Below, in pieces: positions 1 through 8,489 of a stretch of 64,000 nt of DNA (position 1 is its first letter; every line of letters starts with the position of its first letter). The notes below the pieces were generated by a model. The model made no database searches and was not told where the DNA came from. It saw only the letters and a program-made list of their open reading frames with translations. The DNA comes from Bin5 sp965221345 (GTDB lineage Bacteria; Chloroflexota; Anaerolineae; Caldilineales; Caldilineaceae): positions 1 to 64,000 of the forward strand of contig CBDCSD010000002.1 in assembly GCA_965221345.1 (NCBI GenBank), in the 5' to 3' direction. A program made the translations under genes and the position numbers.

Positions 1-378
1 CGACTCAATTGGGGCGGGGCAGGGGGGCGCGCCGATGTCTTTGACCAGCAGGCCGAGTTGGTCGCCGCCCTGCCGGAACAGTGGGCCGTACCCATCAACG
101 CCGCCCGCATCGGGCCTTTCGCGATCGCATCCAATCCGGGGGAGTTGTTCGTTGAACACGGGCTCTCGATCAAGCGGCGCTCGCCCTTTCCGTACACGGT
201 GGTGGCTGAACTGACAAACGACCTGGCCATGTACCTGCCGACAGAGGCGGCCTTCAAACAGGAGGGCTATGAAGCCCTGGTTGGACCCAATCGGATTGCA
301 TTGGAAGGCGTTGAACGAATCGTGGATACCGCGATAGAACTAACGGAAGAGTTGTGGAGCGAACAGCCTGTCCCATGA
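1..378 (+). CDS. Ceramidase-like protein, C-terminal part (5' end outside window)
   Basis: The frame is open from base 1 to a TGA at 376-378, so this is the last 125 residues of a larger protein. The pattern 'SNPGELFVEHG' followed by 'IKRRSPFP', an 'ELTND' segment and 'YLPTEAAF...GYEA' is what I know from the neutral/alkaline ceramidase N-terminal family and its many bacterial relatives of unknown substrate. The catalytic N-terminal half is not visible, so activity cannot be judged. It lies just upstream of a Gfo/Idh/MocA gene on the same strand, which in environmental bacteria is a common catabolic pairing. Confidence 0.6.
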   Translation, partial: RLNWGGAGGRADVFDQQAELVAALPEQWAVPINAARIGPFAIASNPGELFVEHGLSIKRRSPFPYTVVAELTNDLAMYLPTEAAFKQEGYEALVGPNRIALEGVERIVDTAIELTEELWSEQPVP

Positions 379-438
379 CAGTGCGATACGCGGATGGACA
401 GCGCTCAATCAGAACGGGATGAAGGAGCATCGGACAGA

Positions 439-1521
439 ATGGAAAAGTTACAGACCGGATTCGTAGGATTGCACCGCGGCGGCGGCCTGATGCGCAGCTT
501 GGCGGCGCATCCGCAGGTGGAGGTTGCTGCCCTGTGCGATATTGACGAGGAAACCTTGGCCGACACGGGCGCTGCCTTCTCGCTGTCCGACGAGAGGCTG
601 TTCACGCGGTTTGAGGATTTCGTCAACGCGCCGCTGGATATCGTCGTGGTCGCGACGCCGATCGAGTATCACGCGCAACATTCGATTGCGGCTATGGAGA
701 GCGGCAAGCATGTGTTGTGCGAGCAGACGGCGGCGTACACGGTGGCTGATTGCGAGCGGCTGGTGGAAACGGTCCGCAAGACCGGTCGCGTCTACATGAT
801 GGGCGAGAACTACTGCTACTTTCATTACATCCGTGAGTGGAAGAACTGGATCGGGCAGGGAAAGCTGGGCAGGATTTTCCATGCGGAAGGTGAATACATC
901 CACGAAATCGTGCGGCTGCTCAAAGACCCGGAGACGGGTGAGCGCAGGTGGCGCTACACGAGGGCCCCGATCTGGTATTGCGCACACTGCCTGGGTCCAA
1001 TTCTTACGCTGATGGAGGACCGAATCGTCAAGGCGACCGGCGTCCATTCGGGCAAAAGCATCTATCCCGATGAAGGACTGGGCTATCTGGATATGGAGGT
1101 AGGGCTGTTCCAGACGCAGAAGGGGGCCACGGTCAAGATCCTGCGCAGCCAAGTGGCGCCGCGGCATCCGGACATGATTTTCTACACGCTTTACGGCGAG
1201 AAGGGATTCGTGGAGAACGGTCGGCAGGGCGGATGGGGCGGTACAACTGGGCTGTTCTACAGTGAGGACGAGACGACAGCCCAGGAGGGCGCCCGAACGA
1301 TCGAATGTCCGACCGTAGATCCAAACGCGCCGGACGAGGCGCGTCAGGGCGGGCACGGCACATCGGAGTACTACATGGTGCGGGATTTCATCAGCGCCAT
1401 CGAACAGAACACCCAGCCGCCCATTGACGTGGTGCGAGCGCTGGACTTCACAATCCCCGGTATCATCGCTCACGAGTCGGCGATGCAGGGCGGCAAGTGG
1501 CTGGATGTGCCGCTCTTCTGA
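439..1521 (+). CDS. Gfo/Idh/MocA family NAD(P)-dependent oxidoreductase
   Basis: Predicted sugar or cyclitol dehydrogenase with an N-terminal Rossmann fold. The first strand and glycine-rich turn are 'TGFVGLHRGGG', followed by a 'LCDID' strand end and 'VVVATP'. The usual EKP catalytic motif is replaced by 'CEQTAAYT' at residues 94-101. I start at ATG 439 because AAGGAG stands at 422-427 and the Rossmann strand begins a few residues in; an in-frame ATG at 394 would add 15 residues but has no ribosome site. The substrate is unknown. It is probably cotranscribed with the ceramidase-like gene upstream. Confidence 0.85.
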   Translation: MEKLQTGFVGLHRGGGLMRSLAAHPQVEVAALCDIDEETLADTGAAFSLSDERLFTRFEDFVNAPLDIVVVATPIEYHAQHSIAAMESGKHVLCEQTAAYTVADCERLVETVRKTGRVYMMGENYCYFHYIREWKNWIGQGKLGRIFHAEGEYIHEIVRLLKDPETGERRWRYTRAPIWYCAHCLGPILTLMEDRIVKATGVHSGKSIYPDEGLGYLDMEVGLFQTQKGATVKILRSQVAPRHPDMIFYTLYGEKGFVENGRQGGWGGTTGLFYSEDETTAQEGARTIECPTVDPNAPDEARQGGHGTSEYYMVRDFISAIEQNTQPPIDVVRALDFTIPGIIAHESAMQGGKWLDVPLF

Positions 1522-1569
1522 GATTGCTTTCTGCGCTGGAACTCTACCTTAAGATGTCGTTGAAGGCGT

Positions 1570-2463
1570 TCAATCGAACTCGTCAGCCGCCTTTTCGGCG
1601 AAGGGCTGGTTGTTCTGCCTGTCAGCTTGAGGCTGCGCCCCGGCTCGGCGGCGGCGTTGGCGGCCCTTGCGAAGGGGCTTGGGTCTCTCGGGCGAGATCT
1701 CATCCTGGGGGATGACGGGATAGGGAGCGAAGACAGCCTGATCCTGCTCGCTGTCGGCGAAATAGATGCGGTCTCGCCGGAGCGTGCGGGCGTAGTCGTC
1801 GAAGCCGAGGGCGTCGACCAGTTCATCGGGGCGGCCGGTTGCGCCAGGGCGCATCTGTACGCGCAGGAATATGCGGTGCTCGGCCGCGGCGGTGTCGAAG
1901 CCGGTATAACGTAGTTCGAGAATCAACGGGCGCAGATTGTAGCGATAGCGCTGGCTGTGCCGCTCCCGTTCGCGCCAGACTACCCCCCGCTGCAGGAACG
2001 CCTCGATCTTTGCCTGCAACTCCTGTTCTCCCACCTCTCCGGCGTCGGCGTAGATCAGAATTGTGTAATCGGCGCCGATCGTCAAGGATTGGGGCGACAC
2101 CGTCTTGAAAGGCACCTCGGTTGCGGTGAGCAGACGCACACCGGGAGGCAGCTTTTCACGAATTCGCATCGTTAATTCGTCAAGCGGCACAGGCGGGCTG
2201 AATGCCACGTCGAGGAGTTCGCGCGTGCCGGTCATGCCCAGGCCCAGCGGCGCGGCGAACTGGATGTGGGGCTGCGGGTTGAAGCCGCGCTTGTAAAGAA
2301 GCGGCAGATTGGCGCGGCGCAGGGTCCGCTCCCAGAGGCGGGACTCGTCCTGATGGCTGATGAATTTGATCGCCTCGCCCTTCTCGTATGTAAAGCGAAC
2401 GCGCTGGGGAACGGGCGCATCGGGCAAGATTGGCGGGTGGGGCGGGCGGGCGTTTGAAACCAT
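1570..2463 (-). CDS. TIGR03936/DUF2344 radical-SAM-linked protein
   Basis: A 297-residue protein starting with a proline-rich stretch and then 'VRFTYEKGEAIKFISHQD', the hallmark of the DUF2344/TIGR03936 family, followed by 'KRGFNPQPHIQFAAPLGLG'. This family is almost always encoded next to, or fused to, a TIGR03960 B12-binding radical SAM protein, and here its start overlaps the stop of exactly that gene at 2463. The pair is conserved near rplU-rpmA in many phyla, but its biochemical role is not established. The C-terminal 40 residues are rich in Arg and Gln and probably disordered. Confidence 0.85.
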   Translation of the reverse strand: MVSNARPPHPPILPDAPVPQRVRFTYEKGEAIKFISHQDESRLWERTLRRANLPLLYKRGFNPQPHIQFAAPLGLGMTGTRELLDVAFSPPVPLDELTMRIREKLPPGVRLLTATEVPFKTVSPQSLTIGADYTILIYADAGEVGEQELQAKIEAFLQRGVVWRERERHSQRYRYNLRPLILELRYTGFDTAAAEHRIFLRVQMRPGATGRPDELVDALGFDDYARTLRRDRIYFADSEQDQAVFAPYPVIPQDEISPERPKPLRKGRQRRRRAGAQPQADRQNNQPFAEKAADEFD

Positions 2464-4586
2464 CAGATGATCTCCGCTTCTGCAATCCGTTGGCTGACGG
2501 TGCCATGGCGCCGCTGGGGCACGCGCTCATCGAACTGTCCCGCGGCCTCCTCCAGTTGAATAAGCTGGGAGGCATCTGCGCCTGAACCGGCAGGAAGTGA
2601 GACGCCCTTCCCTTTCATTTCGTCGTTGAAGTAGAGAGGAACCGGCACGACATCGACCGGCTGGCGGGCCTTGTCTTTGCCCAATGGCGGACAGCACCAT
2701 GCTTCATCCGGCGCCTCGCGGCGCTGCTCCTTGAAGAAGCCCAGGATGCCACAAGAGAAGCAGTGTTCGCGGCAGTCGTCGACGACGCCGCCGGCGTAGG
2801 TGTGCAGATATTCCTGCGCCAGGAACTCCTTATTCAGCCCGGCTGAAATGTGCTCCCAGGGAAGAATCTCGTCCAGTGGGCGTTGTCGGCGGGCGAACCA
2901 GTCCATCTCCAGGTTACAGTCGGCAAAGGCCCGCTGCCAGAGATCGAAGCGGAAATACTCACCCCAGGCGTCAAGTTTTGCGCCGAGTTCCCAGGCGCGC
3001 TGGATGACATCGCACAGCCTGCGGTCGCCGCGTGTGAGGAAGGCTTCGACCAGGGTTTCGGCGGGATCGTTCCAAGTGAAATGGATGCCCGGCCCTTTCA
3101 ACTCTTGTTTTAACAGGCGGATCTGCTGGCGGATGGTCGTTTCTTCCTCCATCGGCACCCATTGGTAGGGCGTATGGGGCTTGGGCACGAGCGTGCTGAC
3201 GCCGATACGCACGTTCGCTTTGTTGCCGAGGACGCGGCGGCCAACGGCCAGGACCTGCTTGGAAAGATCGGCGATAGCCTGGACGTCTTCGAGGGTCTGG
3301 GTAGGATGGCCGATCATGAAGTACATTTTGATGGTCTTCCAGCCGCGGCTGTACACCTCCTCCGCTGTGTGCAAGAGATCATCGGAGGCGATCGGTTTGT
3401 TGATGATATCGCGCAGCCGGTCGGTGGCGGCTTCGGGCGCGAAGGTGAAACCGGAGCGCCGCCGCCCCTTTTCGAGCAGATCCATCAGGTCGACGCTGAA
3501 ACTCTCGATGCGCAGGCTGGGCAGACCGACGGACAGCCTGCGGGCGCCGTGCCGTTCCATGGTGCGCCGCACCAGTTCCTCGACATAGGTATAGTCACTG
3601 CTGCTGAGGCTGAGGAAGCTGACTTCCTCGAAGCCGCAGCTGGCGATCATGTCGTCCACTGCCTGCAGGACCTCCTCCAGGGGCCGCTCGCGCACGGGGC
3701 GGAAGATCATGCCGGCCTGGCAGAAACGGCAGCCGCGCGTGCAGCCGCGCATGATCTCGATGGCGGCGCGGTTGTGGACGACGTTGATGAAGGGCACGAT
3801 GAACTTCGTGACGGGAGGCGGCATGACGGTCACTACCCGTTTCATTACGGTGGCGGGGGCGTCGGGGTGGGTAGGGCGAGTCTCGGCGAGGGTTCCGTCG
3901 GCGGCGTAGCTAGCTTGGTAGAGCGCGGGAACGTATACGCCGGGGATGCGTGCGAGCATAGCCCAGAGCTGGCTGCGGGACTGCGCCGGCTGCTCTGAAT
4001 TGCCGTCGAGCTGCTTTTTCCACTGTTCATGAACGTCGACGATCTCGAAGATCACTTCTTCGCCTTCGCCGATGACCATGGCGTCGAAGAATGCGCTCAT
4101 CGGCTCGGGGTTGAAGCAGCCAGAGCCGCCGGCTATTACCAGAGGGTGGGAGGCGTCGCGGTCGGCGGCGCGCAGGGGAATCTGCGCCAGGTCGAGCATG
4201 GTGAGAATGTTGGTATAGAGCTGCTCATAGGGGAGCGAGAAGGCGAGGATGTCGAAGCGGCTGACCGGGTGGCGGGTCTCCAGCCCGAAGAGGGGGATGC
4301 CCTCGCGGCGCATCACCGTCTCGAAGTCGCTCCACGGGCAGTAGACGCGCTCGGCCAGCAGGTCGTCACGTTTGTTGAGCAGGTCGTAGAGGATCATCAG
4401 CCCCAAGTTGGACCCACCCAGTTCATAGATATCGGGGAAGGCGAGGGCGATCTTGCTGCGGATGGTGGGGTCGTCCCACTCTTTGGCGACGCTGTTGAGT
4501 TCGCCGCCGGTGTAGCGGGCGGGCTGGGTCACTTTGTGCAGGACGCGGTCCAGGGCGCGTGAGACCTGCCTGGGCGTGGAAAACAT
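2463..4586 (-). CDS. TIGR03960 family B12-binding-domain radical SAM protein
   Basis: A large radical SAM enzyme of unknown substrate. The cluster-binding motif 'CTRGCRFC' (Cys 282, 286, 289 from the start used here) sits after an N-terminal B12-binding-like region, and 'MYFMIGHPTQTLEDV' lies in the barrel. The C-terminal third has Cys-rich 'DCREHCFSCGI'. I place the start at ATG 4586 (MFSTPRQV) because it has AGGGAGAGG just upstream and matches the family N terminus; the longer frame to 4733 would run through a tRNA-like sequence and adds 49 residues of low quality. It is translationally coupled to the downstream DUF2344 gene. Confidence 0.88.
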   Translation of the reverse strand: MFSTPRQVSRALDRVLHKVTQPARYTGGELNSVAKEWDDPTIRSKIALAFPDIYELGGSNLGLMILYDLLNKRDDLLAERVYCPWSDFETVMRREGIPLFGLETRHPVSRFDILAFSLPYEQLYTNILTMLDLAQIPLRAADRDASHPLVIAGGSGCFNPEPMSAFFDAMVIGEGEEVIFEIVDVHEQWKKQLDGNSEQPAQSRSQLWAMLARIPGVYVPALYQASYAADGTLAETRPTHPDAPATVMKRVVTVMPPPVTKFIVPFINVVHNRAAIEIMRGCTRGCRFCQAGMIFRPVRERPLEEVLQAVDDMIASCGFEEVSFLSLSSSDYTYVEELVRRTMERHGARRLSVGLPSLRIESFSVDLMDLLEKGRRRSGFTFAPEAATDRLRDIINKPIASDDLLHTAEEVYSRGWKTIKMYFMIGHPTQTLEDVQAIADLSKQVLAVGRRVLGNKANVRIGVSTLVPKPHTPYQWVPMEEETTIRQQIRLLKQELKGPGIHFTWNDPAETLVEAFLTRGDRRLCDVIQRAWELGAKLDAWGEYFRFDLWQRAFADCNLEMDWFARRQRPLDEILPWEHISAGLNKEFLAQEYLHTYAGGVVDDCREHCFSCGILGFFKEQRREAPDEAWCCPPLGKDKARQPVDVVPVPLYFNDEMKGKGVSLPAGSGADASQLIQLEEAAGQFDERVPQRRHGTVSQRIAEAEII

Positions 4587-4644
4587 ATCCTCTCCCTTCT
4601 CATCTGCCGACCGGCGGTGCCCCCTATGCAAGGCGGTCACATTT

Positions 4645-4731
4645 GCGGCCGGGCGGGATTCGAACCCGCTCATTGCCAAGGGGGCGCCGGTGTTGGGTGG
4701 CGCAATGCCTTGGCGATCAGGATACCGGCGC
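4645..4731 (-). other. Degenerate tRNA-like sequence
   Basis: On the minus strand this 87-nt stretch ends in a perfect T-arm, GCGGG-TTCGAAT-CCCGC, as in tRNAs. Upstream of it is a long hairpin (GCCAAGG...GCGCC / GGCGC...CCTTGGC) instead of normal D and anticodon arms, and the proposed acceptor halves (GCGCCGG and CCGGCCG) do not pair well. I therefore read it as a tRNA remnant or tRNA-like element, not a working tRNA. It lies directly upstream of the radical SAM gene, 130 bp from the real tRNA-Glu. Confidence 0.3.
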
Positions 4732-4807
4732 ATCTGTGTTGAAGGCCGGAGTTGGCATCATTATAGAAGCTGCTGGCGAGGGGATCAAATCTGTTGCGGA
4801 TGCGGTT

Positions 4808-4836
4808 TTGACTTTCCAGCGTTGCTCTCGTATACT
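4808..4836 (+). promoter_or_regulatory. Sigma70-type promoter of tRNA-Glu
   Basis: TTGACT at 4808-4813 and TATACT at 4831-4836 are separated by exactly 17 bp and end 29 bp before the tRNA, a near-consensus housekeeping promoter. Confidence 0.75.
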
Positions 4837-4865
4837 TTCTGGTATCTGACTTGTGCCGAATGTCC

Positions 4866-4938
4866 GCCTCGTTCGTCTAGTGGCCCAGGACACCACCCTC
4901 TCAAGGTGGAGACAGGGGTTCGACTCCCCTACGAGGTA
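4866..4938 (+). tRNA. tRNA-Glu (anticodon CTC)
   Basis: A 73-nt cloverleaf. The acceptor GCCTCGT pairs with ACGAGGT (first pair G-U wobble), the D-arm region has TCGTCTAGTGGCC typical of tRNA-Glu, the anticodon stem CCACC/GGTGG encloses loop CTCTCAA with CTC anticodon, and the T arm is AGGGG-TTCGACT-CCCCT. The discriminator is A. CCA is not encoded. Confidence 0.93.
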
Positions 4939-4950
4939 CAAGAACGAGAA

Positions 4951-4980
4951 ATCCCGCTGAGCTCAGCGGGATTTTTCTTT
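4951..4980 (+). terminator. Rho-independent terminator after tRNA-Glu
   Basis: An 11-bp perfect stem, ATCCCGCTGAG/CTCAGCGGGAT, is followed by TTTTCTTT. It lies 12 nt after the tRNA and can also separate the tRNA from the convergent ridA gene. Confidence 0.85.
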
Positions 4981-5043
4981 TTGCCCAGGGCCGGTTGGGA
5001 GCGAGTAGGCGCGGCGGCAGTATGAAACGAGGAGGGCGGGGCC

Positions 5044-5493
5044 TCAGTCCACGGCGATGATGGCTTCGATCTCGACGGCCCAGTTCGCGGGCACGGTGAG
5101 GCCGATGGCGCTGCGGGCATGGCGCCCGGCGTCGCCGAAGAGTTCGATGAACAGTTCACTGCAGCCGTGGATGACCGAGGGTGTATCGTTGAAGCCCGGG
5201 CCGACGTTGACCATGCCGAAGACCTTGACGACCTGGCGGACGTTGTCCAGCCCGGCGATAGAGTGGACGGCCTGGAGGATGCCGAGCGCGCAGAGCTGCG
5301 CGGCGCGGTAGCCCTGTTCGGTTGTCAGGTCCTGCCCGACCTTGCCCATGATTTCCTCATCGCCAAAGCGGGAGACCTGCCCGGAGACGTAGACATGGTC
5401 GCCGGAGCGCACTGCGGCCATCAAGCGGCCGCCGTCGAGGTCGATCTTCTCGAGTTCGTAACCCATTTCCTTCAGTTTTGCCAGATAAGACAC
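5044..5493 (-). CDS. RidA/YjgF/Rid family protein
   Basis: A 149-residue member of the RidA superfamily, whose members deaminate reactive enamine/imine intermediates or act in catabolic pathways. Visible family features are 'VRSGDHVYVSGQVS', a central 'VKVFGMVNVGPGFND' segment and the C-terminal 'ANWAVEIEAIIAV'. The start is a GTG at 5493 with AGGAG placed about 5 nt upstream. It follows the enolase-superfamily gene by 85 bp on the same strand, so the two probably form a catabolic operon. Confidence 0.88.
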   Translation of the reverse strand: MSYLAKLKEMGYELEKIDLDGGRLMAAVRSGDHVYVSGQVSRFGDEEIMGKVGQDLTTEQGYRAAQLCALGILQAVHSIAGLDNVRQVVKVFGMVNVGPGFNDTPSVIHGCSELFIELFGDAGRHARSAIGLTVPANWAVEIEAIIAVD

Positions 5494-5578
5494 GTCTTAC
5501 TCCTGTGGATTGTTCCCGCACGGCGTTATGCGGCGCGGCTGTGATTCGGATAGATGGGAACAGCGTTGGTCGTATGCG

Positions 5579-6853
5579 TTATGTTGCCGGCGCCATCACG
5601 GGCGCATCCTGGGCGCGCCGGTAGAGGTCGGCGAAGTCGGCGCTGCCGTCGTCGTCGAGATATGCCGTTTGTACGCCGCGCTCGTAGATGGGCTGGTTGG
5701 CGGTGCGCCAGTAGTCCCACATGCGGGAGCCTTGGCTCCAGCTGGAGTCGGCGAAGTAGACGCGCACGCCGTTGGCGCGGCTGTAGCGGATCAGGCGGCG
5801 GGGCAGGCTGAAATCGGCGACATCGACGCGATAGGTGTCGAGGGCATCTTGGTCGAGAGTGATGCCCAGCCCGGGCGCTTCGGGGGTCTGGGCGTAGCCG
5901 CCGACGACGGGGATGCGCTGGTCGAGCAGGTTGTGCTGGTAGAGTTCATGGCAGTTGATGGCGGGCCACTGGGCATGGCTGAGTACGGCACCCAGATGCA
6001 GGGCCATGGTGGTGGTGATGCCGGTGCCGACCATCTGCAGGAAGAAGGGCATGTTGGCGGTGGCGGCGGAGATGGCAGCCTGCAGCACGTTGGTAACGCC
6101 CCCGGCGACGACGAAACCGTCGCAGTAGCCTTGCTGGATGGCGACGGAGCCGGGCACGCCGCCGTAGTGGTGCGCGATGGGCGTGCGCACCTTTTCACGC
6201 AGGAGGCGGTTGCCGGCGACATCATCGGCTTTGATGGGTCCCTCCCAGATCGAGATTTTGGGGAAGTCGGTTTCTAGTTCGCGCAGGACGGGAACGGCGG
6301 TGGATACGTCGAGCAGGAAGTCGTTCCAGTCGCAGTCGATGTGGAACCAGGCGGGCGTGGCGTCGCTGATACGCTTGACGGTCTCGTAGACATCTTGCCA
6401 GGGGCGGGTCTTGATTTTGATGGAGGTGAATCCCAGTTCGACGGCGATTCTGGCTTCCTGTTCGTAGGCCGCCGGGCCCATGTCGTGGTCCCAGAAGGAA
6501 ACGGGGCACCAGTCGCGCACTTTGCGCCCGAGGAGGCGGTAGACAGGGACGCCCGCGATTTTGCCGGCGGCGTCGAAGAGCGCCATCTGCAGGCCGGCGC
6601 CGAGTGAGTCATCCCACATACAGTCGAAGGGTGAGCGACCGATGACGCGATCGGTGTCGGGCACGCGGCCCCAGGTGTAGTTCTGGATGGTTTCGCCGTA
6701 GGCGACGGTGCCGTCGTCGAGGGTGAGGCGAATGATTTCGGACTCGGACCAGCGGTGGATGTTTGCGCGCTCCATCTCGCGGCGCACGCGGTCGACCATG
6801 GGCACGACGAGGAGGATGCGTTCGACGTCGGTGATTTTGGCGGTGGCGGTCAT
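5579..6853 (-). CDS. Enolase-superfamily (mandelate racemase/muconate lactonizing) enzyme
   Basis: A 424-residue sugar-acid dehydratase or racemase candidate. The superfamily catalytic parts are visible: 'SIKIKTR' with Lys146/148, the metal ligands in 'HIDCDW' (Asp173) and 'WEGPI' (Glu204), and a third ligand region near 'HHYGGVPG'. Such enzymes abstract a proton alpha to a carboxylate using Mg2+. The substrate cannot be told from sequence. A ribosome site (AGGAG) precedes the ATG. It heads a probable two-gene operon with the RidA gene. Confidence 0.85.
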   Translation of the reverse strand: MTATAKITDVERILLVVPMVDRVRREMERANIHRWSESEIIRLTLDDGTVAYGETIQNYTWGRVPDTDRVIGRSPFDCMWDDSLGAGLQMALFDAAGKIAGVPVYRLLGRKVRDWCPVSFWDHDMGPAAYEQEARIAVELGFTSIKIKTRPWQDVYETVKRISDATPAWFHIDCDWNDFLLDVSTAVPVLRELETDFPKISIWEGPIKADDVAGNRLLREKVRTPIAHHYGGVPGSVAIQQGYCDGFVVAGGVTNVLQAAISAATANMPFFLQMVGTGITTTMALHLGAVLSHAQWPAINCHELYQHNLLDQRIPVVGGYAQTPEAPGLGITLDQDALDTYRVDVADFSLPRRLIRYSRANGVRVYFADSSWSQGSRMWDYWRTANQPIYERGVQTAYLDDDGSADFADLYRRAQDAPVMAPAT

Positions 6854-7054
6854 CGGATGCTCCTGGCGAGTGGCCTTGAATGCGGTGCCTGAGTTGCGGC
6901 GAACAGTGGGGATTTTATCACGTTTCGCTTCAATGCCCTTATATCGAATTGTTCATTTTGGGTTGAAAAGTGGGACATAGGGGTGGGACAAGTGAGTGGC
7001 TGGGATCTGCTCGCGGGGATCTACACGCAATTTAACTATGCGAAAAACGACGTT

Positions 7055-7507
7055 TCAGTCCCCTTGTTGGGATTCATTTTTTTCTGTCGAATCAGAATTG
7101 AAAAATGCCAATAATGTCGCCGAGGACACTATTGGGATGCCTTGATAGACAGCGAGGCGTTGCAGGTGGTGGTTACCAGAAACGATACAGTCCGCCCGTC
7201 CGTTGGAGGCGCATACAAGAAACATGTCGTCAGACGGGTCGGCTTCTAAAATTGGAGTATCGGGCGGGTCTGCGGCAACAAGCACCGCACTTGCCCTTAT
7301 GTTTTCTACGTATTCTTTTGCCATCCCTGGCGATACGTTGTAGCGGTCTGCTATGCGTTTGTACCGCAATACCCTCTGCACTTCCTCCAGCATGTCCACC
7401 GAGGTGATCAAGATATGATCTTCAAGTTTACGCATTAGGACAGCTGGCTTGCCCGCGGGGGAGATCAAGGCACTAACCCATACATTCGTATCCAAGACGA
7501 TCCTCAC
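7055..7507 (-). CDS. PIN-domain toxin of a type II toxin-antitoxin pair
   Basis: A 150-residue COG1569-like PIN ribonuclease. The acidic pocket is complete: Asp6 in 'VLDTNVW', Glu41/42 in 'MLEEVQRVL', Asp93/94 in 'ADPSDDMF' and Asp106 in 'ADCIVSGNHHL'. These residues bind Mg2+/Mn2+ in VapC-type endoribonucleases that cut RNA. The start lies 2 bp after the antitoxin stop at 7510, so translation is coupled. It is transcribed from the palindrome-controlled promoter region at about 7862-7889. Confidence 0.87.
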   Translation of the reverse strand: MRIVLDTNVWVSALISPAGKPAVLMRKLEDHILITSVDMLEEVQRVLRYKRIADRYNVSPGMAKEYVENIRASAVLVAADPPDTPILEADPSDDMFLVCASNGRADCIVSGNHHLQRLAVYQGIPIVSSATLLAFFNSDSTEKNESQQGD

Positions 7508-7509
7508 GG

Positions 7510-7848
7510 CTATCCAGCACGTACAGCAGCAGTTGCTTCTTCTATATCTTCTTGGACCTGCTGGTCAGGAATTTCAGGCATCTGCGCGAGCATTTCGTCG
7601 AGGAACGCCATCAGACGATTACCTGCTTGATTTTGAGCGCTTGCGGTCGATATATCAGCTCCTACTGTCTCGATTGCGTCTGGTTGCTCTTTTGTCAAGA
7701 ACTGCTCATAGTCGCTGATGGGCAAAATTGCAACTACAGGGATTCCTCCCCGTTCGACGATTATGTGCTCTTGGCCGCGGTAGGCTCGACGGATCATGTC
7801 GCCGAAGCGATTCTTGGCCTCGGTGGCACTGATGGTTGCAATCTTCAT
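7510..7848 (-). CDS. Phd/YefM family antitoxin
   Basis: A 112-residue antitoxin. The N-terminal 'ATISATEAKNRFGDMIRRA' and 'IIVERGGIPVVAILPISDYE' are the DNA-binding Phd/YefM fold; the C-terminal half is acidic and helical and would wrap the PIN toxin. ATG 7848 is preferred over the GTG at 7854 because AAGGAG is 8 nt upstream of it. Antitoxins of this type repress their own operon by binding palindromes, and one lies just upstream. Confidence 0.87.
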   Translation of the reverse strand: MKIATISATEAKNRFGDMIRRAYRGQEHIIVERGGIPVVAILPISDYEQFLTKEQPDAIETVGADISTASAQNQAGNRLMAFLDEMLAQMPEIPDQQVQEDIEEATAAVRAG

Positions 7849-7861
7849 AGTCACTGCTCCT

Positions 7862-7889
7862 TTAGCTAATATCAGCCGATATTAGCTAA
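7862..7889. promoter_or_regulatory. Palindromic operator of the Phd/PIN operon
   Basis: Two perfect 12-bp arms, TTAGCTAATATC and GATATTAGCTAA, flank AGCC. The palindrome is 13 bp upstream of the antitoxin ATG and overlaps AT-rich -10-like sequence, as expected for autorepression. Confidence 0.75.
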
Positions 7890-7931
7890 CTGTGGCATAG
7901 ATTGGAATTTCCACAAAGGGAATCGTGGGGA

Positions 7932-8489
7932 CAGGGCAAACGCATCTTAATTCGGACGCCAAAATAGCAGACGAAGGGCACCCACAGGGGGGGAGGGCAC
8001 CCACAAGGGGTGCCCCTACCTTCATTTTTCGGCCAAGAAACCGGCCTCTAGTCGCCAAAGACGTATGGAATTTGCGATAGCGTACTACGATCTGCACAGT
8101 TCCAGGCGTTATGCCCTGGGGAGGGCCCCCACAAGGGGCGCCCCTACCAATTGTCTTCTCTCGGCGTTTTGCCCTGGGGAGGGCGCCCACAAGGGGCTCC
8201 CCTACCAATTGTCTTCTCCAGGCGTTATGCCCTGGGGAGGGCACCCACAAGGGGCGCCCCTACCAATTGTCTTCTCCAGGCGTTATGCCCTGGGGAGGGC
8301 ACCCACAAGGGGCGCCCCTACCAATTGTCTTCTCCAGGCGTTATGCCCTGGGGAGGGCACCCACAAGGGGCGCCCCTACCAATTGTCTTCTCCAGGCGTT
8401 ATGCCTTGGGGAGGGCACCCACAAGGGGCGCCCCTGCCTGATTCAGGCAGCCTCACGTGGGTTTGTCCCACTTTGATGCAATTGCCCTG
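7932..8489. mobile_element. Transposon-like non-autonomous element, copy A (558 bp)
   Basis: The element begins CAGGGCAAACGCATC and ends GATGCAATTGCCCTG, near-perfect 15-bp inverted ends. It is flanked by an exact 10-bp direct repeat, ATCGTGGGGA, at 7922-7931 and 8490-8499, the signature of target duplication. No transposase frame exists inside; open frames on either strand are translations of the internal repeats. Copies B (9198-9466) and C (32110-32228) share the same ends and interior. The mover is presumably a transposase encoded elsewhere; 8-10 bp duplications would fit an ISAs1-like family, but that is inference. It fills the gap between the toxin-antitoxin pair and the small membrane protein gene. 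Confidence 0.85.
8105..8452. repeat. Six tandem 58-bp repeats inside element copy A
   Basis: Units start at 8105, 8163, 8221, 8279, 8337 and 8395, each 58 bp and nearly identical, with core GGGCACCCACAAGGGGCG followed by CCCCTACC. Copy B has a single unit, so the array expanded after or independently of insertion. Confidence 0.92.

Noticed and set aside
448..1473. 341-residue minus-strand frame
   Set aside because: Antisense to the Gfo/Idh gene, which has family motifs.
4587..4733. N-terminal extension of the radical SAM protein
   Set aside because: The extra 49 residues are not family-like and run through the tRNA-like sequence; the ATG at 4586 has a good ribosome site.
8105..8452. CRISPR array
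   Set aside because: Units are contiguous 58-bp copies without unique spacers, and there are no cas genes.
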